Assembly: GCA_025928885.1 (NCBI GenBank)
Contig: JAICIM010000002.1
Location: forward strand, 1 to 37,919
DNA length: 37,919 bases
Direction: 5' to 3'
Origin: Ktedonobacteraceae bacterium
Lineage (GTDB): Bacteria; Chloroflexota; Ktedonobacteria; Ktedonobacterales; Ktedonobacteraceae
In this document: positions 26,197 to 35,110 of the stretch, piece by piece
Layout of the letters: the number at the start of each line of letters is the position of its first letter
How positions within the stretch are numbered: the first letter of the stretch is position 1
Program-made: the position numbers and the translations under genes
The notes under the pieces: model-generated
Told to the model about the DNA's origin: nothing
The model's database searches: none
The model's input: the letters and a program-made list of their open reading frames with translations, nothing else

Positions 26197-29100
26197 ATGG
26201 GACAACAAACAACATTCAAGCCTGGCGCTCTCGACAGCAACACTGTCAATCTCTCTACCGGCACCGTTTCTTTTCCGCTTCCCCTGGCCTCCTTACCAGG
26301 TCGCAATGGATTGGAATTTGATCTCTCTATCCACTATAACAACACAGGTCTTCGCGAGACCGTTGCGACCTGGACGAAAGAAGCCCCCACTGGTTTGCTC
26401 GGGTTGGGCTGGTCCTTGCCCCAGGAGCAGATTGTACGTATCTGGAATGGGAACACCCAGCAGAGTACGTACGGCTTATTTGCGAAGAATACATTCTATG
26501 CCCTGGTAAAAGGCGGCATTGATACAGATGGTGAGGTCTATGAATCCACCCACTATCAATTCTGGAAGATCCGTTACCTGCCGGAGCGCGAATTGTGGGC
26601 GATCACCAGAGAGGATGGAACCTGCTATTTTTACGGAGGAAATGTCCAGCAAGCGCAGGGTGGGATGAATAGCAGCGCGGGCAACTCCATTGAATGGGGT
26701 GTGCGCTGGGATACCTGGACCGGACCCAGTAACGTGGCAGAGAACCAGGAGCAATTTCCTGTCGCATGGAATCTCGCGTCCATTACAAATATCTGGGGGG
26801 ATCGCGTGACGTTCCTCTATGAGCAGGATCGGCAACTCGTGGGAACGGCAGGCACCGCCCGCAAGAACTATACGCAAGCGTGCCGCCTGAGCCAGGTGAT
26901 TGGAGCAAGCGGAGAAAGCATGCTTCTGCACTATGGTCCTGACGAAGGCACAACAAATCCCTACGAGCCACGCACGAAAGCACATACACTTCCTGCCGGG
27001 GGACCAGATGCGTACCAGGACCGCTGGGAATACCATTTTCTTGACTCTCTCAAAGTCTTGAACGAGCATGGTGACATGCTCTCTCATGTGCAATTGCGCT
27101 ATGCTTCCCTGGGAAGCGGAGAGATGCAAAAGCAGATCCTCAAATCCTTCACGCGTTCGAACAATCAGGGACATCCCTACGAACCACCCTCTCTTTTCGC
27201 GTATTATGGTGAGACCAGCGTTGATGGAGTCAGTGTCAGCAAAACGGATACCAGTAATGTGGCGCACGAAAACGCACTCTTTGGTGCTCTGAAATCCATA
27301 ACTGCTCCCCAGGGCGCAACGACCTCGTATCAGTATACCGAGTTGACCATCCCAAACGCACACAGAGACCTGGAGATCCCACGTCCAGGCAACGCATGGC
27401 ACCAGCCTCTCACCTATCTGGGGCTGGACTATGTAATGGTAATCTGGCGTGGTACAGGCACCAAAGAACACCGAATCCATGTGTCAGCCTATCAATGGCT
27501 CGGGCGGTGGGTTGCAAACACTATAGGTGAATTGCCCGTAGGTGACGCCGGGAATCTCCAGGTCGAAATAGCTTCCACCTTTTTTGCGCTCATCACGCCA
27601 GGACAGGTGCAGACGGTTCACCTGTTTCACAAACACCCTTACAGTCACGGAGCGTGGAGATCCTTTTCCCGCAAAATAGGCACGTTGACCGATTGCTTGG
27701 TTGCTTCAGGAGATGATTTTTTTGCCATCCTTGACCGGTCCAATGGCGAACTTTCTTGCTTGACGTACAACACACGCACGAACGTCAATCAATGGGAGGA
27801 GAATTCACCTGTTTTCAAGGAGCCACTGAAAACGGGTGAGAACACCATGTTTGCTCTGACCGCAGGGCAGAACTACATCTGTACCGTCAGTGGCGTTCCC
27901 AACCAGGCATTTCAGCCAGAAATCAGACTTTACGCCCTTGATACTTTGGGGCAATGGCGCTCACCGATACTGTATACCAGTGAGCATTTTATATCCACAA
28001 AAGAAGGATTTTTAACTTTTGATACGCTTTCTCTCCAGAGCGGTACAACGTTTGTTTCGCTTTTGCTTTCTGGCAATGTGAATGTGAGGTTTCGAGGCTA
28101 TCAACTTTTTGCTCTTCGTTGGACCGAAAAAGCCATAGACGCTGCGAGATTACCAGTCTCAGAAACATTTATGGACTATGATGAGGCACAGGTTGCGGTT
28201 GTCAATGATATGATCATCATCACGACGCGGCAAACAAAATTCGTCTATCAGTACAATAGTGAACGCTGGCTTACCAGGGTCTTTGACAACGATAGCCAGC
28301 AGAATAATTATCTCGGCCCGAACAGTTTTTCGACCACACAAGATGGTCAGGCTCAGTACTGGGAGTTTAATCCGCACACCGAACAGTGGGAAACAGGGAA
28401 GATCCCTCCCTATAAGGACGGGAACCCCACGCTCTGGGAAAAATTCTGGTCGATCGTCTGGCCTGCTTTCTCTTTTACTGTAGGCATCTTGACGCTCCCT
28501 CTCTCCTTCGGCACAGGGCTGCTGATTGATCTGGCCCTCTTGCCTTTTGATTTGTATGCTCTGTTGCTGACGCCCGGTGCAGGCAATGGAGGACATAGCA
28601 ATGAGCGCTTTTTCACCGCTGATAACCGTGTCTATCATCAAGATGCAACTGGCACCTGGAGTCCGATAGGGGAACTGCTAACCGAAGCGGAGAAAGCACA
28701 GAAACCCGTTCCAGGCGCAGACACAACCTTTGAAACCCAGGAACTCCAATTCCAGAATACGCAAGCTGCAAGTACCTTTATTGCCTATGCTATTACCAGG
28801 GATCGGCAAAAAGTCTTAAAGGGGGGAAGTAGTGTTCATACGAAAACGTATATCAGCAAAATTCAATTACTGAAGAACGGAACCTTTCTCTCCCCAAGCA
28901 CCACCTTGCCTGAGCAGGAAGCGTTGCAAAGAAGCCCTGATGACGACACAAGCCTGGTTGGTTGGGATACCTTTTTGACCTTCCAGGGAGGAAAAACGCT
29001 CCACGAAGCCACCTCACTCAAGCTCCATCGCGTGATCCAGGGCGGTTTCCAGGGAGCAATCAAAGACAATGTGGTCTCACGGGTGAGTGTGCATGATGGC

Positions 29101-32100
29101 TATGAAGAGACCCATACACACTACGACTATGACACAACGAGCGCGGCATGTGTGCCTACAGGGACAACGGCACTCTATAACAAGGTGACAACCATCTACA
29201 GTGGTGCCTCACCAACTTCCACGCGCAACAATGGATACACCGAAGCCTATTTCTATGCTGGCGACATCACCTCTCTTCCCAACCAACCTGTCGGTCAGAT
29301 CTCGCAAGACAATGCGAACGCTCCTGCCCTGGTAGCAGGACGCCTTTACGCGACCAGAGTGTTTGATCGTACTGGACACCAGGTGGCGGCAACGACGTAC
29401 TCCTGGCTCGCCCATCAACGACCGCTACTCGGTCGGGGCAGAGGGTGTTCTTTCTTCCAGATCAAAGAAGAGCACGAGAACGATGGCAGCAAGCAGGTGG
29501 TTGAACAGGATTATGCCCTGCGGGGATACGATGGTTTCCCTGCCATGACCAGCACTGCGAACTACGACGTGACCGGAAACAAGGAAACGATCGGCATCAG
29601 GTACAGCTATGGTCCTGATCTCTACCCTCCATTGAAGGAGCGGCATATCCTGGCTCCTGTTGTGCAAACCAGTACGCACGTGAACGGTACCACTACAGCA
29701 CTCCAGGCAACCACCTGGTTGCCTGCTCCGGGTCTTCCTTTCAGATTGACTTCTGGTCAGGGTCTCCCTCCACAATTGCAGGGAAACGGATGGTCTGTTC
29801 CTGAAGCTGGGAGTGTTTCAGTGACCGTTCCCTTTCCACCAGGGAATGCGTCTACAAGATGGGAGCCGGAAATCCCACCCCTGACGCTGACTTCCCCTGT
29901 GTCTGGCACATTGCTTTGTACATACAACTGCGACCTCCATGTGCAAAATGGTTGGGCAACAGCAACGCTGGAAGTTCTGGTGGATGGCAAGAAAGTCTGG
30001 GAAGCCACGAAAACAGCCACTCAGATCTCTGAAGCCCTTCCTCCCATCGAGATTCAGAGCAACCAGCGCATCGAGTGGCGTGTGACGAATTGTGTCATGG
30101 AAGTGAGTAGAGATGAGCAGGACCACCATAGCAATCAGAATGCCAGTGTCGTTGCCAGTGTGCGTGATATTCGCATGCAGGGTCTGCAATTCCTTGCTCC
30201 AGCCGCCACCTATCAGGCGAAGAAGCACATGGCATATCAGGCCCGCCCGGAGCATGCTCCCCTGGATTGGCTCAAAACAGCTGAGGTGGTGGCGCGGCAT
30301 CCCGTCTATGGGATCGTCACTGAAACGCGCGATGTCAACGCGCTTATCTCCTCTACAATCTATGACACCAACTACCGGTTTCCCGTGGCGCATTTTGTTC
30401 ACGCCAGTGTCAAGAACCACGAAGCGGGGTACTATGGCTTTGAAGATTATGAGAACAAGGAGGGGTGGCTGTTGACCGGAACCTTCGATGGCGACCTCTC
30501 CTCGCATTCCGGCCAGCAGGCGTTCTCAGGAAGCAACGTACGCATCGAGCCGAGCGCCTTTACTCCTCGCTCCGCAACGACTCCCTATGTCGTCTCTGCC
30601 TGGGTGAAAACGCGTGCTGGAGGCAACGGCGCATACATTGGTTTTGGAAATTCGGCCACACGGGTCGCTCCTGGCAACGACTGGCAATATGTTGAATGTA
30701 TCACACGTGCGCCTGATATGCAGCAAAAACCCTTTGCCTCGTGCGATGGAACCATCGACGATTTTCGTTTCGGTCCGGTGGATGCGCCTTTCAGCGCGAC
30801 CGTCTACGATCCCACCTATCACTTTGTAACCGCACAACTGGGAACCAATGGGGAAACGGGGCGTTTGCTCTACGATGATCTGCAAACTCTGATTGCCACG
30901 ACCGGTCTCGGTGGTCAGGAAATCAGTCACCTGATGACGGAGACCCATTCCCGTGCAGGAGAGAACCCTTTCAACGCGGCCAGACCAAATCAGAAACTCT
31001 CCATCCTTCCAAGAAACGGCGGACGCTATTACCGTACCCTGGCGGACTACCCAGGATACAAAGAGCCTCACGCGGACTATGCTGGGGGGCCAATCACCTT
31101 CGTCTCGCAACGCGTGGCTTTTTCCACAGCTCACTCCGGTTTCAAGTTAAGGGTATCCGCATCCAGAGTCAGGCGTAGCCAGTCTTTTTTCGCTATGGCA
31201 TTTGGGGACAGAACAGTGCGCTGTGACGCCGAGCATACCATCAAACTCACATCGACGATGCCCAAAGCATACCCTGGCAAGGTTCTCAAGTCCTTCACTC
31301 CAGGCTATGATCCTCTGGACGGGGCCGAGTGGATGCTGATTATGCTTGAAAAACAGGCTTTGTTCTTCCTTAATGGGGAGTTTCTCTTCAGTGAGCCGTT
31401 CGATCCGAGTACATACCCATTGGTTCTACTCTGGGGACCAGATGAAGCAAACATTGCTGGAGATAATGTCTTTCTTTTCTCCGATCCCATAATTGAACTA
31501 CAGTATACTGATGGACTGGATCGCGTTATCCAGACCGTCCACCTGGATCAGCATGCTGAGGGAACCATTGCCAACCAGATTCTCTATGATGGATGGGGAC
31601 ACCCTGCAATCACGACCAAACCACTGCACCTCCCTGAGATTTCCCTGGCGTACCAGCAAGAGTTGGTGAAAACGTTTGATTGGAACTCCGGGAAAATGAC
31701 CGGGAAGATTGTTGACTATTATACCCAGGCAAACATCCAGGCTCCTGATCAGAAAGCAGACGATGCCTTCTATCCCTATAGTCGCCAGGTGGCGGAGGCC
31801 AATCCGCTTGCTCGCATCAGTGAAGTCAGCGGCCCCGGTGTCGATTTCAAAGCAGGCTCTTCCCAATCTCTCCTGACGGACTTTGGCCGAACTGCCGAGG
31901 CAAACGCGTTGCTGACTGATCTTCACCTGACAGAGAAAGCAGCGTCCTATACCCTGCTCACGACTCGTCACCCATTTAACGGCCACACACGCGTTGCGAC
32001 AACGCAGCTTTTCGATCTCCAGGGAAACCTCATCGCACTCCGCAGGAGCACAGGCGAGACAGCTCTGACCTCGACCAGGCACGTCGCGTATGCCAGCAAT

Positions 32101-34917
32101 GGCACAAGAGTCGTCACTGCCAGGCAGCCAAACTTTTATACACAGCGAGCAGGCCAGGAAAACGATCCGTATACAGCTACCACGGATAGTGATTTCCTCG
32201 GTCGTATCCAGGTGTCACATGACAGTGATACAAACGCCCAGCATCATATCTATGATCCAGCAGGGAGGTTGTGCTTCAAAATGGATACGGAAGGAGCCAA
32301 TCAATATCCTCACCACATCCTGTGCTGGCGCTACGATGCACTCGGAAGAATCCTTGAAGAGGGGACGCTCGACCAGCAATGGAATTGGGAGCGCTTCCAG
32401 CAGATAGCCGATGGGATCGTTCCCTGGACCGCTACCAATGCAAACTGGACCCGAAGCTACATCTATGATATGGCAAGGAACTCGGTGACAACCAATCTCA
32501 AGGGTCGCCTTGTCGAGACCACCACTCGTGGAGGTGGGATCATACGAGAATCCTTTGCCTATGATCTCACAGGAAATACAGTAGAAACCGTCCTGGGCAT
32601 CGAGATTGGCGAGACACCCATCACAGGGTCCAGAATGATCACCCGCTATGAGTACGACCAACATGGACAGGTCACCAAAATCATCTATCCGTATGACGCG
32701 AACGGACAACCAGACTTTGTGGTTCATTACTTCTACCACCCCGATGGACAGCTCGCCAGCATTGGCACCGCTGACGATCCCACTCGCTATGCGGCCTACA
32801 CATACAACCTGGACGGCAGCATCAAAACTGAGAAGCTAAACAAACAGCGTCTCCAATACGACCACAGCTACGACTTTCAAGGACACCTCCTCTCGCTTCA
32901 AGAACGCCAGGGACTCTTCGCGGAAAACTTGCGTTACCGAGACACCAGCGGCACCTTCAAAGATGGCAATGTCGTCGCGACAACATTTACCGGAAGCGCT
33001 CTGAGCAATCCGCATGGGTACATCTACCAGTACGATGCGTTTGGCCAGCTCACCTCCGCGCAGACCGTGGCGACCAATGCTGACATGGTTCCTCATCCCG
33101 AGTGGGATCTTCAGGATGTCGCATATGATGCGAATGGCAATCTTCTCCACCTGCGGCAAGGACAGACATCAGCCACATACCAGTACGCGCCGGGAACCAA
33201 TCGGCTCACAGGTCTGCTGCACCCGTCAACGGACCAGCGCCCATTCGGGTTTGAACCCGGTGAATTACGCTCCCACTTTCACATCAACAGCGAACCTGAG
33301 ATCTTCGGCGATTGGTATGCGAAAGGACACGGAGGAGGGATTACCACAAAAGAATACCACTCAGGCACACAATCCTACCAGTTAGTTGCACAGCATGTCT
33401 TACTGAGCAAAATACAGGTCACGCCAGAGGCCAAAGGATACCAGTGCAGTGGGTGGGTGAAAATGGAGGGTCCACACCAGGAGATAGGCATACAAATGAA
33501 AGCCTCGCTCAACGGGCCAGTGCTGGCTGAACAGCGCGTACCTGCCACTGATGATCGCTGGCACTTCTTTCAGTGCCAGCTTCCAGATGCTGGAACAGCC
33601 ACGGAACTGTTCGTTGTTCTCCTCCAAACACAACTTGCCCAACCAGCACTGCCAGTGTATATCGATGACATCACCTTTGGCCCCCTGGCCCAGGATCTGT
33701 ATGAGCATAACGCGAACGGTTGGCTCACGAAAAGCGGGAAGATCGACGAGATCCGCTATGACCCTCAGACAGCATTGCCCGTAGATATACGCCTGGGCGA
33801 GCAGCACACCCATTTGCGCTATGGTAGACGCAGACAGCGCGTGGTCAAAACAACCACCACCAGTGAACCCAACGCGCCACAGCAGCAATGCGTGTATGTC
33901 CACGGAGCCAATGCCTATCCTCTGGTCGAGTACACCCACACAGGCAAGACCTTCTCCATTTATGGACCTGGCGGCTTACTTGCCCAAAGCAGCGATACAC
34001 AAGCCTGCGCCTTTTTCCTCAAAGATCATCTTGGTTCCACACGCGTGGTCGTCAATGAGGAGAACCAACCAATAGCAACATTCAATTATCTGCCATTTGG
34101 AAGCCTGATGCCAGATAACAGTAGCTCACTGGAGGCAGCCCAGCACTTCCATTACCTGTTTACGGGCCAGGAGTATGACCAGGAGATCGGTCTCCATAAC
34201 TATCGCGCCCGCATGTATGGCAGCGACCTGGGGCGCTTCCTGACGCCCGATCCCAAACGACAACTTCCCAGCCCTTATGTCTATGTGAACAACAACCCGG
34301 TGAACTTGATCGATCCTACTGGAGAAATGTTCCTTGCTATGAGGATGAGAGGATTGAGAGCAGCCAGGACCTCCAGGGGATTTAACGCCGCAAGAGCATT
34401 GCACACAAGAATTGCAAAAAATCGGAGGATATTTGAGTTTGAAAGCATACAAGAAGCGGTGGATAAATTAGGGGAATTAAAGATAAATTACATCACTAAA
34501 GAGGTTCCGCTTATTCAAGAAGCATTCAGAAAGGCCCCCCTCCTCACGGATGCCCAGCTTCAGAACCTCGAAAAAGTTGTACCTCTCACACAAGAGAGAT
34601 TCAATGCAAATTCACAACTCTTTAAACACCATGCGAATCCAGAGGGGATTGGCCAGGGGAAACAGTACCCAAACACCACGGATATACTATACTCAGCTAC
34701 CACTCAACCTTTGGACAAACAAGTTATGAGAGGCACTTATTCATGGAAAATGCCAAATGGGGGTATCGAGATAATAGCGGTAGAGAATGACGTTAATAGA
34801 GAGTTCTTCGCTAGTCTTCCCAAAGCAGGAGGTGTCCCAAAGGAAGTGCAGATACGAAACAACTATCAAGATGCGGTCATTGGCTACATACCCAATAGTG
34901 CTATATTCAAACAGTAG
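26197..34917 (+). CDS. Giant RHS/YD-repeat protein with RHS-associated core and variable C-terminal tip
   Basis: Start MGQQTTFKPGALDSNTVNLSTGTVSFPLPL at 26197 preceded by GGAG (ORF open from 26050). Numerous YD-like motifs (YDPAGRLCFKMD, YEYDQHGQVTKI, YQYDAFGQLTSAQ). Core HLGSTRVVVNEENQPIATFNYLPFGS...FTGQEYDQEIGLHNYRARMYGSDLGRFLTPDP...YVYVNNNPVNLIDPTGE. Confidence 0.93.
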   Translation: MGQQTTFKPGALDSNTVNLSTGTVSFPLPLASLPGRNGLEFDLSIHYNNTGLRETVATWTKEAPTGLLGLGWSLPQEQIVRIWNGNTQQSTYGLFAKNTFYALVKGGIDTDGEVYESTHYQFWKIRYLPERELWAITREDGTCYFYGGNVQQAQGGMNSSAGNSIEWGVRWDTWTGPSNVAENQEQFPVAWNLASITNIWGDRVTFLYEQDRQLVGTAGTARKNYTQACRLSQVIGASGESMLLHYGPDEGTTNPYEPRTKAHTLPAGGPDAYQDRWEYHFLDSLKVLNEHGDMLSHVQLRYASLGSGEMQKQILKSFTRSNNQGHPYEPPSLFAYYGETSVDGVSVSKTDTSNVAHENALFGALKSITAPQGATTSYQYTELTIPNAHRDLEIPRPGNAWHQPLTYLGLDYVMVIWRGTGTKEHRIHVSAYQWLGRWVANTIGELPVGDAGNLQVEIASTFFALITPGQVQTVHLFHKHPYSHGAWRSFSRKIGTLTDCLVASGDDFFAILDRSNGELSCLTYNTRTNVNQWEENSPVFKEPLKTGENTMFALTAGQNYICTVSGVPNQAFQPEIRLYALDTLGQWRSPILYTSEHFISTKEGFLTFDTLSLQSGTTFVSLLLSGNVNVRFRGYQLFALRWTEKAIDAARLPVSETFMDYDEAQVAVVNDMIIITTRQTKFVYQYNSERWLTRVFDNDSQQNNYLGPNSFSTTQDGQAQYWEFNPHTEQWETGKIPPYKDGNPTLWEKFWSIVWPAFSFTVGILTLPLSFGTGLLIDLALLPFDLYALLLTPGAGNGGHSNERFFTADNRVYHQDATGTWSPIGELLTEAEKAQKPVPGADTTFETQELQFQNTQAASTFIAYAITRDRQKVLKGGSSVHTKTYISKIQLLKNGTFLSPSTTLPEQEALQRSPDDDTSLVGWDTFLTFQGGKTLHEATSLKLHRVIQGGFQGAIKDNVVSRVSVHDGYEETHTHYDYDTTSAACVPTGTTALYNKVTTIYSGASPTSTRNNGYTEAYFYAGDITSLPNQPVGQISQDNANAPALVAGRLYATRVFDRTGHQVAATTYSWLAHQRPLLGRGRGCSFFQIKEEHENDGSKQVVEQDYALRGYDGFPAMTSTANYDVTGNKETIGIRYSYGPDLYPPLKERHILAPVVQTSTHVNGTTTALQATTWLPAPGLPFRLTSGQGLPPQLQGNGWSVPEAGSVSVTVPFPPGNASTRWEPEIPPLTLTSPVSGTLLCTYNCDLHVQNGWATATLEVLVDGKKVWEATKTATQISEALPPIEIQSNQRIEWRVTNCVMEVSRDEQDHHSNQNASVVASVRDIRMQGLQFLAPAATYQAKKHMAYQARPEHAPLDWLKTAEVVARHPVYGIVTETRDVNALISSTIYDTNYRFPVAHFVHASVKNHEAGYYGFEDYENKEGWLLTGTFDGDLSSHSGQQAFSGSNVRIEPSAFTPRSATTPYVVSAWVKTRAGGNGAYIGFGNSATRVAPGNDWQYVECITRAPDMQQKPFASCDGTIDDFRFGPVDAPFSATVYDPTYHFVTAQLGTNGETGRLLYDDLQTLIATTGLGGQEISHLMTETHSRAGENPFNAARPNQKLSILPRNGGRYYRTLADYPGYKEPHADYAGGPITFVSQRVAFSTAHSGFKLRVSASRVRRSQSFFAMAFGDRTVRCDAEHTIKLTSTMPKAYPGKVLKSFTPGYDPLDGAEWMLIMLEKQALFFLNGEFLFSEPFDPSTYPLVLLWGPDEANIAGDNVFLFSDPIIELQYTDGLDRVIQTVHLDQHAEGTIANQILYDGWGHPAITTKPLHLPEISLAYQQELVKTFDWNSGKMTGKIVDYYTQANIQAPDQKADDAFYPYSRQVAEANPLARISEVSGPGVDFKAGSSQSLLTDFGRTAEANALLTDLHLTEKAASYTLLTTRHPFNGHTRVATTQLFDLQGNLIALRRSTGETALTSTRHVAYASNGTRVVTARQPNFYTQRAGQENDPYTATTDSDFLGRIQVSHDSDTNAQHHIYDPAGRLCFKMDTEGANQYPHHILCWRYDALGRILEEGTLDQQWNWERFQQIADGIVPWTATNANWTRSYIYDMARNSVTTNLKGRLVETTTRGGGIIRESFAYDLTGNTVETVLGIEIGETPITGSRMITRYEYDQHGQVTKIIYPYDANGQPDFVVHYFYHPDGQLASIGTADDPTRYAAYTYNLDGSIKTEKLNKQRLQYDHSYDFQGHLLSLQERQGLFAENLRYRDTSGTFKDGNVVATTFTGSALSNPHGYIYQYDAFGQLTSAQTVATNADMVPHPEWDLQDVAYDANGNLLHLRQGQTSATYQYAPGTNRLTGLLHPSTDQRPFGFEPGELRSHFHINSEPEIFGDWYAKGHGGGITTKEYHSGTQSYQLVAQHVLLSKIQVTPEAKGYQCSGWVKMEGPHQEIGIQMKASLNGPVLAEQRVPATDDRWHFFQCQLPDAGTATELFVVLLQTQLAQPALPVYIDDITFGPLAQDLYEHNANGWLTKSGKIDEIRYDPQTALPVDIRLGEQHTHLRYGRRRQRVVKTTTTSEPNAPQQQCVYVHGANAYPLVEYTHTGKTFSIYGPGGLLAQSSDTQACAFFLKDHLGSTRVVVNEENQPIATFNYLPFGSLMPDNSSSLEAAQHFHYLFTGQEYDQEIGLHNYRARMYGSDLGRFLTPDPKRQLPSPYVYVNNNPVNLIDPTGEMFLAMRMRGLRAARTSRGFNAARALHTRIAKNRRIFEFESIQEAVDKLGELKINYITKEVPLIQEAFRKAPLLTDAQLQNLEKVVPLTQERFNANSQLFKHHANPEGIGQGKQYPNTTDILYSATTQPLDKQVMRGTYSWKMPNGGIEIIAVENDVNREFFASLPKAGGVPKEVQIRNNYQDAVIGYIPNSAIFKQ

Positions 34918-34986
34918 AGCCAAAGCCCTTTTAAAAAAATCCCGCACGTGTCAAAAAGCGAAGAACAGAACGGAGAAAGTGGCTCA

Positions 34987-35023
34987 CTTCATCGTCTTCC
35001 CGAAAAATGAGAAGGCGATGAAG
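34987..35023 (+). terminator. Hairpin downstream of RHS gene
   Basis: CTTCATCGTCTTC (34987-34999) / GAAGGCGATGAAG (35011-35023): 13-bp stem with one G.U pair, 11-nt loop. Confidence 0.5.
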
Positions 35024-35029
35024 GTCTCA

Positions 35030-35099
35030 TCATGAGAGAGAGGACTGATGCTCTATTATAGATTATAGAGTATAGATTATAGAGCCAGCCCTCTCATGA
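35030..35099. repeat. Compound inverted repeat enclosing a perfect 14-bp tandem duplication, between convergent genes
   Basis: Outer TCATGAGAG/CTCTCATGA, inner GCTCTAT/ATAGAGC; centre TATAGATTATAGAG x2 (35057-35084). Confidence 0.75.
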
Positions 35100-35110
35100 A
35101 GCAGTGAAAG

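Noticed and set aside
26476-27480. 334-aa minus ORF
   Set aside because: Antisense to the RHS gene N-terminal region; no domain support.
34787-35035. Putative immunity protein for the RHS tip (82 aa)
   Set aside because: Overlaps the last ~130 bp of the RHS gene out of frame and then runs through the terminator-like hairpin; no convincing Shine-Dalgarno or fold.
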